NCBI RefSeq assembly: GCF_021026315.1
Contig: NZ_JAJNCX010000003.1
Span: forward strand, 248,001-312,000
DNA length: 64,000 bases
DNA from: Rhizobium sp. C4
GTDB lineage: Bacteria > Pseudomonadota > Alphaproteobacteria > Rhizobiales > Rhizobiaceae
Reading direction: 5' to 3'
Shown: one piece after another, positions 36,971-46,845 of the stretch
How the letters are laid out: each line of letters begins with the position of its first letter
Numbering within the stretch: position 1 is the first letter of the stretch
Position numbers and translations under genes: made by a program
Notes under the pieces: model-generated
What the model saw: only the letters and a program-made list of their open reading frames with translations
What the model was told of the DNA's origin: nothing
Databases searched by the model: none

Positions 36971-38095
36971 ATGCCCGTCGCCAAACTCCCCAGCTTCGCG
37001 CCTGACCTGATCGCGCTCTTCGAAAAGCGCGGCACGAGCCGCATCGACACGCCGGTGATCCAGCCGGCCGCACCCTTTCTCGACATGGCGGGCGAGGACC
37101 TGCGCCGGCGCATCTTCCTCACCGAAAGCGAATCCGGCGCGAGCCTGTGCCTGCGCCCGGAATTCACCATTCCGGTCTGCCTCCAGCATATCGAAAACGC
37201 CACCGGCACGCCGAAGCGCTATGCCTATCTCGGCCAGGTTTTCCGCCAGCGCCGCGAAGGGGCGAATGAATTCTATCAGGCCGGCATCGAGGATCTCGGT
37301 GACCGTGATGTCGCCAGCGCCGATGCCCGCGCCATTTCGGATGCCTTTGCCAGCCTGACGCTGGCGCTGCCCGGCCGCACGTTCACGGCCACGCTCGGCG
37401 ATCAGGCCGTGTTCGAGGCCGTCGTCAAGGCGCTCGGCGTGCCGACCGGCTGGCAGAAGCGGCTGATCCATGCCTTTGGCAATGCCATGCAGCTGGAAAT
37501 GCTGCTGGGGGAACTCGCCGAGCCGCAATCCACGCAGCCGCTGGCACCGGAAATCGAAGCCATGCTGGCAAGCGGCAATCTTGAGGCGCTGGCAACCCAT
37601 ATCGAAGAGACAATGCACGCGACCGGCTATCTGACCAATGCCAGCCGCACGCCGCGCGAAATTGCCAACCGCCTTGCCGAAAAGCGCGCGCTGGCCGCAA
37701 CGAGGCTCGATCTGAAGGCGCTGGATGTGCTTGAGGAATTCCTCTCGCTCGATCTGCCCTTTGCCGATGCGGCCGCAGCGCTCGCCGGCTTTGCCGATGC
37801 GGCGGGCGTGAAGCTTGATGGCGCGCTGTCGCGTTTCGATGCGCGCGCTGCGGCGCTCGCCAATGCCGGCGTCGATCTTTCCGTCATCACCTATCGCGCC
37901 GCCTTCGGCCGTCCGCTCGACTATTACACCGGCCTCGTCTTCGAGATTGCCGAAGCGGGCAAGCCGGCCGTGCTCGCCGGTGGCGGTCGCTATGATCGCA
38001 TGCTGACGCTGCTGGGGGCGACGGATCACATCCCGGCAGTGGGCTTCTCGCTCTGGCTGGACCGTATTGAGGCGACGAAGGGAGACGCAGCATGA
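36971..38095 (+). CDS. hisZ: ATP phosphoribosyltransferase regulatory subunit
   Basis: The 374-residue protein is a HisRS-like paralogue ([64 protein letters not shown]) that lacks aminoacylation residues and instead activates and confers histidine feedback on short-form HisG. Its stop overlaps the hisG start (ATGA), consistent with a stoichiometric HisZ-HisG complex. Confidence 0.95.
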   Translation: MPVAKLPSFAPDLIALFEKRGTSRIDTPVIQPAAPFLDMAGEDLRRRIFLTESESGASLCLRPEFTIPVCLQHIENATGTPKRYAYLGQVFRQRREGANEFYQAGIEDLGDRDVASADARAISDAFASLTLALPGRTFTATLGDQAVFEAVVKALGVPTGWQKRLIHAFGNAMQLEMLLGELAEPQSTQPLAPEIEAMLASGNLEALATHIEETMHATGYLTNASRTPREIANRLAEKRALAATRLDLKALDVLEEFLSLDLPFADAAAALAGFADAAGVKLDGALSRFDARAAALANAGVDLSVITYRAAFGRPLDYYTGLVFEIAEAGKPAVLAGGGRYDRMLTLLGATDHIPAVGFSLWLDRIEATKGDAA

Positions 38096-38787
38096 CTGTC
38101 ACCATCGCGCTGCCCTCCAAGGGCCGGATGAAGGAAGATGCTTCGGCCATCTTCGCCCGCGCCGGCATGAACATTGTCAGCGTCGGCAATGACCGCTCCT
38201 ATCGCGGCCGTGTCGAAGGCTGGGACGATGTCGAGATCGCCTTCCTGTCGGCCTCCGAAATCTCCCGCGAAGTCGGCAGCGGCCTCGTCGATTTCGGCGT
38301 GACCGGCGAAGACCTGATGCGCGAGGAATGGGCCGAGGTTGACACCCGCGTCGAATTCGCCGCCCGTCTCGGCTTCGGCCACGCGGACGTCATCGTCGCC
38401 GTGCCGGAAATCTGGCTCGATGTCGACACGATGGCCGATCTCGGCGATGTCGCCGCGGAGTTCCGCGCCCGCCATGGTCGCCGGCTAGAGATCGCCACCA
38501 AATACTGGCGCCTGACGCAGCAGCATTTCTCCGCCACGCACGGCATCCAGCTCTATCGGATTGTCGAAAGCCTCGGCGCCACCGAAGGCGCACCGGCCGC
38601 AGGGCAGGCCGATATCATCGTCGATATCACCTCGACCGGCTCGACGCTGCGCGCCAACCATCTCAAGATCCTCTCCGATGGCGTGATCCTCAAGTCGGAA
38701 GCCTGCCTCGTGCGCGCCCGCAAGCCGGAGCATGAGGGCGACGAGACGGTCGCGAAGATCATCTCCGCCGTCCGCGCCGCTCTCTGA
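38092..38787 (+). CDS. hisG: ATP phosphoribosyltransferase, short form
   Basis: The 231-residue enzyme catalyses the first step of histidine biosynthesis. [29 protein letters not shown] and the PRPP-binding [18 protein letters not shown] are characteristic. The C-terminal regulatory domain of long HisG is absent, which is why HisZ is needed. A strong terminator follows. Confidence 0.96.
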   Translation: MTVTIALPSKGRMKEDASAIFARAGMNIVSVGNDRSYRGRVEGWDDVEIAFLSASEISREVGSGLVDFGVTGEDLMREEWAEVDTRVEFAARLGFGHADVIVAVPEIWLDVDTMADLGDVAAEFRARHGRRLEIATKYWRLTQQHFSATHGIQLYRIVESLGATEGAPAAGQADIIVDITSTGSTLRANHLKILSDGVILKSEACLVRARKPEHEGDETVAKIISAVRAAL

Positions 38788-38808
38788 ACGCCCCTTTCTG
38801 CAGACATG

Positions 38809-38840
38809 AAAAAACCCGCCGGATCGCTCCGGCGGGTCTT
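38809..38840. terminator. Bidirectional terminator between hisG and doxX
   Basis: ACCCGCCGGA (38814-38823) and TCCGGCGGGT (38828-38837) form a perfect stem with a TCGC loop. Six A before it read as a T run for the minus-strand doxX gene, and CTTGTT follows for hisG. Confidence 0.85.
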
Positions 38841-38863
38841 GTTCGCGTGAGACAGGGTCAGCC

Positions 38864-39304
38864 TCAGGCGGTAACGGCATAGGTGGCGCCGCGGCGGGCG
38901 TCGAGCGAGATCGCGCCGGGGCCGAACGTGGCGAGGAAGATATAGGCGCCGGCAAGCGTCAGGTTCTTCATGACCATGATCTGGTTCAGCGTGTTGATCC
39001 AGCCGAGCGCTGCATCCGGCCAGCCGGGAATGGCAACCGTGCCGGTGTGGAAGACGAGGCCGGTGAAGACGCAGAAGGCGGCCAGCGCATAGCCGACGAG
39101 GCGCGTCTGGTAGCCGACGAGAACGAGAAGACCGGTCACCAGTTCAAACAGACCAGCAACATAGGTGAGGGCAGTGGCGGCCGGGAGGCCTGCGCCGGTG
39201 ATCATGCCAGCCGTGCCAGCCGGGTCGGCGAGCTTGCCGAAGCCGGACAGGATGAACATGAAGGAAAGCAGGATGCGGGCGACTAGAAGGATGTAATTGT
39301 TCAT
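38864..39304 (-). CDS. DoxX-family membrane protein
   Basis: The 146-residue protein has four hydrophobic segments in the DoxX pattern (YILLVARILLSFMFILSGFGKLADPAGTAGMI; TYVAGLFELVTGLLVLVGY; ALAAFCVFTGLVFH; AGAYIFLATFGPG). Family members are linked to thiosulphate or redox stress handling in membranes. It is divergent from a glutathione transferase gene with a dyad element between them, so both may respond to the same electrophile or redox signal. Confidence 0.85.
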   Translation of the reverse strand: MNNYILLVARILLSFMFILSGFGKLADPAGTAGMITGAGLPAATALTYVAGLFELVTGLLVLVGYQTRLVGYALAAFCVFTGLVFHTGTVAIPGWPDAALGWINTLNQIMVMKNLTLAGAYIFLATFGPGAISLDARRGATYAVTA

Positions 39305-39330
39305 GATTTCGATACCTCGGGGTTGAAGTT

Positions 39331-39360
39331 GACAATGAGGTAACAGTTTTCATTGTTGTC
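39331..39360. promoter_or_regulatory. Inverted repeat between doxX and the glutathione transferase gene
   Basis: GACAATGA at 39331-39338 and TCATTGTTGTC at 39350-39360 form a dyad with ACAATGA/TCATTGT arms and an 11-base spacer, 27 bases from the doxX start. It is a plausible operator for a divergently acting regulator not present in the window. The 208-base intergenic region has no other feature I can support. Confidence 0.45.
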
Positions 39361-39512
39361 AGAAAGGTGAAAAATAATACACTGATTGTTCAATATTTGA
39401 GAACGAAAAGGCCATCAAACTTTTGTGAGGAGAGATTGAATTTTGGGGCTCATGGCTCCACATTGCGGCACCCGCCGAGTTCAATTCCCATAACACCCCG
39501 AGGAGATACCCC

Positions 39513-40220
39513 ATGACGAGCCTTGCCGATTTTCCGATCACCAAGCGCTGGCCGGCCACGAATCCCGATGCCATCCAGCTCTATTCGCTTCCGACGCCCA
39601 ACGGCATCAAGGTCTCGGCCATGCTTGAGGAGACAGGGTTGGCTTATGAGCCGCATCTGGTCGACTTCGGCAAGAACGACCAGATGACGCCGGAATTCCT
39701 GTCGCTCAACCCCAACAACAAGATCCCGGCGATCCTCGATCCGCATGGCCCCGGCGGCAAGCCGCTCGGCCTCTTCGAATCCGGCGCGATCCTGGAATAT
39801 CTCGCCGAGAAGTCGGGCAAGTTCCTGCCCGCCGATCCGACGCTGAAATGGGAAACGATCGGCTGGCTGCATTTCCAGATGGGCGGCGTCGGCCCGATGT
39901 TCGGCCAGCTCGGCTTCTTCACGAAATTTGCCGGCAAGGAAATCGAAGACCCGCGTCCGCGCGAGCGCTATGTCGGTGAAGCCAAGCGCCTGCTCGCCGT
40001 GCTCGACAAGCGCCTGACGGGTCGCGAATGGATCATGGGCAGCGAATACACGATCGCCGACATCGCCATCCTGCCGTGGCTGCGTGCGCTCACGGGCTTC
40101 TACGAGGCTGGCGAGCTGGTGGGCATCGACAACTTCCCGGCCGTCAAGGCCTGGATGGATCGCGGCCTCACCCGCCCCGCCATGGTCAAGGCCTTCAACA
40201 TCCCGGCCCGCTCGGCCTGA
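39513..40220 (+). CDS. Glutathione S-transferase, YghU/YfcG-like
   Basis: The 235-residue protein has the thioredoxin-fold N-domain with IQLYSLPTPNGIKVSAMLEETGL and the cis-proline/SNAIL-like region NNKIPAILDPHG...LFESGAILEYLAE. The C-terminal helical domain has the N-capping box YTIADIAILPWL. The TPNG loop is typical of the Nu-class enzymes that reduce disulphides and organic hydroperoxides. A GAGGAG ribosome site precedes ATG 39513 and a terminator follows. Confidence 0.9.
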   Translation: MTSLADFPITKRWPATNPDAIQLYSLPTPNGIKVSAMLEETGLAYEPHLVDFGKNDQMTPEFLSLNPNNKIPAILDPHGPGGKPLGLFESGAILEYLAEKSGKFLPADPTLKWETIGWLHFQMGGVGPMFGQLGFFTKFAGKEIEDPRPRERYVGEAKRLLAVLDKRLTGREWIMGSEYTIADIAILPWLRALTGFYEAGELVGIDNFPAVKAWMDRGLTRPAMVKAFNIPARSA

Positions 40221-40244
40221 TCAAGGCGAACGGACGATAGAATG

Positions 40245-40283
40245 CAGGGCCACGCGGCAAACAAGCCGCGTGGCCCTGTCGTT
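40245..40283 (+). terminator. Terminator of the glutathione transferase gene
   Basis: A perfect 14-bp stem (40245-40258 with 40265-40278) closes a six-base loop AAACAA and is followed by TCGTTTT. Confidence 0.88.
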
Positions 40284-40295
40284 TTGATGCGGGAT

Positions 40296-40745
40296 TTATT
40301 GGTGCGTGTAGCCGGGATTGGCGGCAACGGCGGCGTCCTGCTGCAGCGTGAAGTGCGGGAACAGGAAGACGCCGTAGATCGTGCCGGAATACTTGCGCTC
40401 CAGCCCGGTCGATTCACCGATGCAGAAGAGCGGCTGCCGGCGGCCATTCAGCGGGTTGTGAATGATCGTCGAGAAGCAGAAGGATGAGGAATGCGTCGTC
40501 GCCTGCTCGAAAAGCTCCAGCAGCTTGGCGCGGTCATTCGGATCATAGCGACGCACGAGGTTCAGCAGGCCGCATTCGCCACTGTCCAGTCCATGCATGG
40601 AAACCGCGCGTTCGCCGAGCTTCAGCAGCCCGGTCGACAAATCGCCCGACCAGGCTTCCGAGACGCAGAACTGCGACAGCATAGGCAGGTCATCCTTGCC
40701 GACCCCTTGCGAGCGGGGGGAGGTGGACCTTGCGATCTTGAACAA
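40296..40745 (-). CDS. PAS-like protein
   Basis: The middle of the protein reads as a PAS fold: a predicted helix LLNLVRRYDPNDRAKLLELFEQAT, strands SSFCFSTIIHNPLNGRRQPLFCIGES and a closing YSGTIYGVFLFPHF. There is no output domain. The start is uncertain: TTG 40745 has a GGGAG site and gives 149 residues; ATG 40682 gives 128 but lacks a well-spaced site and lies inside a short dispersed repeat. Such single-domain proteins may sense a ligand or partner with a kinase. No partner gene is adjacent. Confidence 0.6.
   Translation of the reverse strand: MFKIARSTSPRSQGVGKDDLPMLSQFCVSEAWSGDLSTGLLKLGERAVSMHGLDSGECGLLNLVRRYDPNDRAKLLELFEQATTHSSSFCFSTIIHNPLNGRRQPLFCIGESTGLERKYSGTIYGVFLFPHFTLQQDAAVAANPGYTHQ
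40653..40679 (-). repeat. Dispersed 27-bp repeat, copy in the PAS-like gene
   Basis: Read on the minus strand, this segment matches the plus-strand copy at 41057-41083 at about 23 of 27 positions, sharing GTTyTGCGTCTCsGAAG. A shorter copy (22 bases, two differences) lies at 9849-9870. In this copy it encodes the N-terminal residues around SQFCVSEA of the PAS-like protein. Confidence 0.5.
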
Positions 40746-41056
40746 TGGGAGTTCTCCCGACTTAAATGAATTGACTGGGCGCAGACCTCATATCTGCCGT
40801 GACCCGGACTCGGGCTAGAACATGTCCGGGCATTTCATGGAGTTTCCAGTTGCGGCAGTTGGTCGCGCCCCCGCGTCAAGTTGAAACATGCTGTCAGCAG
40901 AACCGCCTACGTTCCAACTTCCAGCGCCCCATTTGTTCCAAATTAGGAACCAATGAAGCAAGCAAAGATGGCAAAAGAGTTAAAGTTGCGGAAGCCGGCG
41001 AAATTCTGTCCCGAACTGGGGCATTTTTAATGTAGTTTTGCATATAAGTCAGAAAA

Positions 41057-41083
41057 CTGTAGCAGTTTTGCGTCTCCGAAGGC
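41057..41083 (+). repeat. Dispersed 27-bp repeat, intergenic copy
   Basis: The inverted partner of the copy at 40653-40679, differing at about four positions. Here the equivalent reading frame is interrupted by a TAG, so the conservation is at the nucleotide level rather than for protein. Confidence 0.5.
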
Positions 41084-41196
41084 CGCGTTGGACCTTCTGT
41101 CACCCACGGATGCTTCCCGTTTTTCGGCGTCAGCGCCGCGCTGCGCGATTCTTGCGCGCTCAGGTAGTCGCGGTTTTCGGTGCCTGCATGATGCAG

Positions 41197-41222
41197 AAAG
41201 GGCGACCCGAGGGCCGCCCTTT
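41197..41222. terminator. Terminator downstream of groEL
   Basis: A near-perfect 26-bp palindrome with AAAGGGCG and CGCCCTTT arms and inner CCC/GGG around GA. It ends in TTT on the minus strand and lies 150 bases after the groEL stop, beyond the duplicated tail. Confidence 0.75.
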
Positions 41223-41241
41223 CGTCAATCCCTTTGAGGGG

Positions 41242-41291
41242 ATGGACCTGTGGTGATTGGCTTTAGCCGATCACATCATGTCCATGCCGCC
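41242..41291. repeat. Duplicated groEL 3' end
   Basis: These 50 bases repeat the groEL tail at 41341-41392, including 21 identical bases (41265-41285 and 41366-41386) that carry the MDMM-stop codons. The copies are 100 bases apart in the same orientation with a hairpin between them. The copy is outside the gene and is not translated in frame from groEL. Confidence 0.75.
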
Positions 41292-41371
41292 AGTTCAGCG
41301 CGCTTGACGCGCTGAACCATCCCAGTTGATGGGCGGCTTCATGGACCTGTCGTGACCGGCCTGTCAGCCGA

Positions 41372-43042
<1,671 letters not shown>

Positions 43043-43078
43043 TCATGACTTGTGGAAAGGGTGAAGAGAGCGTGGCGA

Positions 43079-43375
43079 TCAGCCGATAACGCCCATGATG
43101 TCGGCTTCCTTCATGATGAGAAGGTCTTCGCCGTTCACCTTGACTTCAGTGCCGGACCACTTGCCGAACAGAACGCGGTCGCCGACCTTGACGTCGAGAG
43201 CGACGATTTCGCCGTTGTCCTTGCGGGCGCCGGAGCCGACAGCGACGATTTCGCCTTCAGCCGGCTTTTCCTTGGCGGTGTCCGGAATGATGATGCCGCC
43301 ACGGGTCTTTTCTTCAGATTCGACGCGACGAACAACGACGCGGTCGTGGAGCGGACGGAAAGAGATGCTTGCCAT
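43079..43375 (-). CDS. groES: Co-chaperonin GroES (10 kDa)
   Basis: The 98-residue lid protein begins [33 protein letters not shown], which contains the mobile loop that binds GroEL. It is the first gene of groES-groEL; a CIRCE element lies 55 bases upstream. Confidence 0.98.
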   Translation of the reverse strand: MASISFRPLHDRVVVRRVESEEKTRGGIIIPDTAKEKPAEGEIVAVGSGARKDNGEIVALDVKVGDRVLFGKWSGTEVKVNGEDLLIMKEADIMGVIG

Positions 43376-43429
43376 TCTTGAATCCCTCGATCAAATGACA
43401 GAGCAGGTTTGCTGCCTGCCCGAATGTTA

Positions 43430-43456
43430 TTAGCACTCGCACTCGGCGAGTGCTAG
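43430..43456. promoter_or_regulatory. CIRCE element, HrcA operator of groESL
   Basis: TTAGCACTC at 43430-43438 and GAGTGCTAG at 43448-43456 are separated by nine bases, matching the CIRCE consensus TTAGCACTC-N9-GAGTGCTAA with one mismatch. HrcA binds this and releases on heat shock. Confidence 0.93.
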
Positions 43457-43472
43457 CGAGGGAGAGATAAGA

Positions 43473-43503
43473 AAGGGCCGCCCTTGAGTCAAGGACGGCC
43501 CTT
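43473..43503 (-). terminator. Terminator of the small membrane-protein gene
   Basis: AAGGGCCG (43473-43480) pairs with CGGCCCTT (43496-43503), and an inner CCTTGA/TCAAGG stem extends it. The minus-strand product runs into TTTCTT, so it ends the transcript from 43727 before groES. Confidence 0.8.
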
Positions 43504-43559
43504 CTGAAAAATCTGCGAATTTTTGATGAAGGTTAAGACCCTTCGACGATGACGCCGGC

Positions 43560-43727
43560 CTACTTCTTCTCGATGGAGAGGCCCTGTTCGCCGATCTTGA
43601 GCTGAACGGTGTCCTCTTTCTGCTTCTCGTTATAGATATAGGCACCCATGCCCACAACGACGACGACAAGCGCGCCAACGATCACGTAAAGAAGGCTATT
43701 TCTGTTCTGCAAGGCAAATGTCCCCAT
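43560..43727 (-). CDS. 55-residue single-pass membrane protein
   Basis: MGTFALQNRNSLLYVIVGAL opens a protein with one transmembrane helix (about residues 12-32) and a charged C-terminal tail QKEDTVQLKIGEQGLSIEKK. The ATG at 43727 is the only start giving this compact layout; the frame stays open far upstream across the antisense of the HAD gene. I recall similar small proteins near groESL in rhizobia, but no function. A terminator follows. Confidence 0.7.
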   Translation of the reverse strand: MGTFALQNRNSLLYVIVGALVVVVVGMGAYIYNEKQKEDTVQLKIGEQGLSIEKK

Positions 43728-43868
43728 GCGCGGTGTTGATGTTGATGCATAATAAATGCGCCTCACGCCGAATTGTTCCCGCCGATCCTTCGCAGCGCAC
43801 CAATAGCCCTTGCCAAGTGTGCGCCGGTTTGCGATTTGACCGGGTGAGAATATTTGAGGTTTTGACGA

Positions 43869-44717
43869 ATGGCCGAACGGATTGGCGGACTTGCAGACAT
43901 TTCCGCCCGATATGACGTGATCCTTTGCGATGTTTGGGGCGTGCTGCACAACGGCATCGATCCGTTTCCGCTCGCAGGCGTAGCGCTGAGCGCCGCCCGC
44001 GATGCCGGCGCGACGGTCGTCCTCGTCACCAATTCGCCGCGCCCCCGTCCCGGCGTCGAAACGCAGCTCGGCACGATCGGCGTCATCGACACGGCCTATG
44101 ACAGCATCGTCACCTCCGGCGACGTGACCCGCCGCCTGATTTCGGAAGGTCCGCGCCGCGTGTTCCTTCTCGGACCGGACCGCGACATGCCGCTTCTCGA
44201 CGGTCTCGATGTCGAGCGCGTCGGTGAAAATGAAGCCGAGAGCATCGTCTGCACCGGCTTCTTTGACGACGAGACGGAAACGCCGGAAGATTATCTCGAC
44301 ATGCTGACCGCCTGGCGCGAACGCAACGTGCCGCTGATCTGCGCCAACCCCGACCTCGTGGTCGAGCGCGGCGAGCGGCTGATCCCCTGTGCCGGCGCCA
44401 TGGCCGCGCTCTATGCCGAGCTCGGCGGCGAGACCCGCATCGCCGGCAAGCCGCATCGCCCGATCTACGAGGCCGCTCTGGCCGAGGCAAAGGCGCTTCG
44501 CGGCGATTTCGACAAGGCGCGCGTGCTCGCCATAGGCGACGGCATGCCGACTGATGTGCGCGGTGCGCTGTCTGCCGGTTTCGATCTCCTCTATGTCAGC
44601 GACGGCATCCACGCCGGTGAATACAGCCGCGCCGGCCGCACCGACGAGAAGGCCATGCACGACTATTTTGAACGCGAACAGGTATCGCCGACATGGTGGA
44701 TGCCGAGACTGGCTTGA
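43869..44717 (+). CDS. HAD-superfamily class IIA phosphatase
   Basis: The 282-residue protein has the nucleophile motif ILCDVWGVLHNG, motif II VLVTNSPRPRPG, the cap region between, and motif III/IV AGKPHRPIYEAAL and AIGDGMPTDVRGALSAGFD. It matches the alphaproteobacterial HAD-IIA group (TIGR01459). It is five bases upstream of ribF and probably co-transcribed, so a flavin-pathway phosphatase role such as FMN or pyrimidine-intermediate dephosphorylation is possible but inferred from position only. Confidence 0.88.
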   Translation: MAERIGGLADISARYDVILCDVWGVLHNGIDPFPLAGVALSAARDAGATVVLVTNSPRPRPGVETQLGTIGVIDTAYDSIVTSGDVTRRLISEGPRRVFLLGPDRDMPLLDGLDVERVGENEAESIVCTGFFDDETETPEDYLDMLTAWRERNVPLICANPDLVVERGERLIPCAGAMAALYAELGGETRIAGKPHRPIYEAALAEAKALRGDFDKARVLAIGDGMPTDVRGALSAGFDLLYVSDGIHAGEYSRAGRTDEKAMHDYFEREQVSPTWWMPRLA

Positions 44718-44722
44718 CGCGA

Positions 44723-45703
44723 ATGACAGTTTTCCATCGCAACGAGAAACGCGAACCTCTGCCCGACGCGCTGAAGGGCGGCGTGGTGGCGATCGGCAAT
44801 TTCGATGGCGTGCATCGCGGCCATCAGGCGGTTCTCGGCCGGGCTCTGGAAGAAGCCGAAAAGCGCGGCGTGCCCGCGCTGGTCCTCACCTTCGAGCCGC
44901 ATCCGCGCACCGTCTTCAATCCCGACAAGCCGCTCTTCCGTATCACGCCTGCACCCTTGAAGGCGCGGCTGATCCAGCTGCTCGGCTTCCGCTCGGTCGT
45001 GGAATATCCGTTTGATCGCTCGTTCTCGCAGCGTTCGGCGGAGGATTTCGTCACCTCCATCCTACAGGACTGGCTGCATGCCTCGCATGTCGTCACCGGC
45101 TTCGATTTTCATTTCGGCAAGGGCAGGGAAGGTGGCCCGGCCTTCCTGATGGAAGCGGGCAAGCGCCACGGCTTCGATGTCACGCTGGTCGATGCCTTCC
45201 GTGACGAGAACACCGATATTGTCTCCTCGACCCGCATCCGCGACCTGCTGTCGAGCGGCGATGTCGTCGAGGCCGCCGGTCTGCTGGGCTTCCGCTACAC
45301 GGTGGAGGCCGAAGTCTGCCATGGCCAGAAGCTTGGCCGCACGCTCGGCTTCCCGACCGCCAACATGGAACTGCCGCTTGAAAATCCGCTGAAGCCCGGC
45401 ATCTACGCCGTGCGCTATCGTCGCCCGGACGGCCGCCTTTATGACGGCGTCGCAAGCTACGGTTTTCGTCCGACGGTCACCAGCAACGGCCGCGCACTGC
45501 TTGAGACTTTCCTCTTCGACTTCGAAGGCGATCTCTATGGCGAAGTCGCCTCTGTCTCGCTCTTTGGCTTCCAGCGCCCCGAACTGAAGTTCGATGGCCT
45601 TGATCCGCTCGTTGAACAGATGAAGCGTGACAAGGAAGAGGCCAAGGCGCTGCTGTCCGGCGTCCGCCCCTTGAGCGAGCTAGATCTCAAGCTCTGTTTC
45701 TGA
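44723..45703 (+). CDS. ribF: Bifunctional riboflavin kinase/FAD synthetase
   Basis: The 326-residue enzyme converts riboflavin to FMN and FAD. The nucleotidyltransferase domain has AIGNFDGVHRGHQ and TFEPHPRTVF and SSTRIRDLL; the kinase domain has HGQKLGRTLGFPTANM and GVASYGFRPTV. ATG 44723 leaves a five-base gap after the HAD gene; ATG 44693, overlapping that gene, is an alternative giving ten more residues. Confidence 0.95.
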   Translation: MTVFHRNEKREPLPDALKGGVVAIGNFDGVHRGHQAVLGRALEEAEKRGVPALVLTFEPHPRTVFNPDKPLFRITPAPLKARLIQLLGFRSVVEYPFDRSFSQRSAEDFVTSILQDWLHASHVVTGFDFHFGKGREGGPAFLMEAGKRHGFDVTLVDAFRDENTDIVSSTRIRDLLSSGDVVEAAGLLGFRYTVEAEVCHGQKLGRTLGFPTANMELPLENPLKPGIYAVRYRRPDGRLYDGVASYGFRPTVTSNGRALLETFLFDFEGDLYGEVASVSLFGFQRPELKFDGLDPLVEQMKRDKEEAKALLSGVRPLSELDLKLCF

Positions 45704-45704
45704 T

Positions 45705-45754
45705 TGCGAAATGGACGGCTGCCAAAGTGGCAGCCGACGCAAAACCATTTCGCA
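45705..45754. repeat. Nested palindrome after ribF
   Basis: An outer 10-bp inverted pair, TGCGAAATGG and CCATTTCGCA, encloses a second perfect 8-bp hairpin, CGGCTGCC/GGCAGCCG, with an AAAGT loop. It follows the ribF stop by two bases and could end its transcript or be a short repeat element. No T run. Confidence 0.6.
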
Positions 45755-45843
45755 TCGGCGGGCAAGAACATGATCAAAAACCTATGTTTTTGCGTGCGCC
45801 GGCGTATCCTTTTCTGCACCTTGTCCAATTGGCGGAAATTCCG

Positions 45844-46269
45844 ATGACAGAATTCACTCCCCTCATGTCCTTTGCGGGAGGCCTGCTGATCGGCCTTTCG
45901 GCGGTGACGCTGATGCTCTTCTGGGGCCGCATTGCCGGCATGACGGCGATCCTCGGCGGCATCCTTCCGCCCCTCGACCGCGACTGGGCCTGGAAGGCGA
46001 CATTCCTGGCCGGTGCGGTGATCGCGCCGGCAGGGCTGGCTTTCTCCGGCGTCAAGGTCGATTTCGACGTGCCCGTACCGCTCGCGGCCCTGATCATCGG
46101 CGGCGTCATCACCGGCATCGGCGTCACCTTCGGCTCCGGCTGCACATCGGGTCACGGCATCTGCGGGCTCGCCCGCTTCTCGAAGCGTTCGGCGGCAGCG
46201 ACCGTTACCTTCATGGCTTTCGCCTTCCTCACCACCTTCGTCATCCGCCACGTCTTCGGAGGCTTCTGA
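45844..46269 (+). CDS. YeeE/YedE-family membrane protein, first half
   Basis: The 141-residue protein carries four hydrophobic segments and the family motif GVTFGSGCTSGHGICGLARFSKRS with the conserved cysteines thought to conduct thiosulphate or related sulphur compounds. The ATG at 45844 begins the conserved MTEFTPL; the frame extends upstream through the palindrome. Its stop overlaps the next gene, so the two halves form one transporter. Confidence 0.87.
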   Translation: MTEFTPLMSFAGGLLIGLSAVTLMLFWGRIAGMTAILGGILPPLDRDWAWKATFLAGAVIAPAGLAFSGVKVDFDVPVPLAALIIGGVITGIGVTFGSGCTSGHGICGLARFSKRSAAATVTFMAFAFLTTFVIRHVFGGF

Positions 46270-46715
46270 TGCGCTACGTCACCGTCTTCCTCATCGGCGC
46301 GCTGTTCGGCCTGGGTATCGTCATCTCCGGCATGGGCAATCCCGCCAAGGTGCTGAACTTCTTCGACCTCGCCGGCACCTTCGACCCGAGCCTGATCTTC
46401 GTCATGGCCGGCGCGCTCTCCGTCGCCGTTCCCGGCTATGCCCTGATCTTCCGCCGCCGGCAGAAGCCGGTCTTCGGGGACACCTTCGTGCTGCCCAAGG
46501 CCAGGCTGATCGACCGCAAGCTCGTGGGCGGCTCGGCCGTCTTCGGCATCGGCTGGGGCATTGCCGGCTTCTGCCCGGGTGCCGCCATTCCCGCGCTCGG
46601 CCTCGGCCATGCGAGCGCGCTGATCTTCGTCGTTGCCATGCTCGTCGGGATCTTGATTGCCCGAACCATCAGCCAGGCCGATTTCTTTGCCTCGGCGCAG
46701 AAAACGACTGGATAA
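46269..46715 (+). CDS. YeeE/YedE-family membrane protein, second half (DUF6691)
   Basis: The 148-residue partner starts in the stop of the preceding gene (TGATG). It has four or five hydrophobic segments and GIGWGIAGFCPGAAIPALG, the counterpart cysteine motif. Split two-gene YeeE/YedE transporters are common in Proteobacteria and import sulphur species. There is no adjacent rhodanese or sulphur regulator. Confidence 0.87.
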   Translation: MRYVTVFLIGALFGLGIVISGMGNPAKVLNFFDLAGTFDPSLIFVMAGALSVAVPGYALIFRRRQKPVFGDTFVLPKARLIDRKLVGGSAVFGIGWGIAGFCPGAAIPALGLGHASALIFVVAMLVGILIARTISQADFFASAQKTTG

Positions 46716-46845
46716 AGATTGAGGTGAAGCCGCAAGGCGCCGTTCACCACTGCAACGATCGCTTTCCCGAAAAACCTGCGGGTAAATATTGTTTTCAGGC
46801 TTTTGGAGTTGTTTAGTACAACAAATCCAGAGGCTGATCTTTTCG

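Larger units (their letters stand above)
40746..41371. other. 626-bp non-coding stretch between the PAS-like gene and groEL
   Basis: No convincing gene on either strand. It holds a CCCGGAC/GTCCGGG hairpin (40803-40830), an AT-rich patch with GTTCC-N6-GGAAC at 40935-40950, a repeat copy at 41057-41083 overlapping an AAAACTG/CAGTTTT hairpin, a 26-bp terminator palindrome (41197-41222), a duplicated groEL tail (41242-41291) and a 10-bp GC hairpin (41293-41317). Confidence 0.6.

Noticed and set aside
40880..40940. Possible EcfG general-stress promoter (GGAAC ... GTT) on the minus strand
   Set aside because: The spacing is one base off the known consensus and the -10 is incomplete.
40894..41103. 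69-residue minus-strand frame upstream of the PAS-like gene
   Set aside because: No ribosome site or domain; it contains the dispersed repeat, which explains its likeness to other shadow frames.
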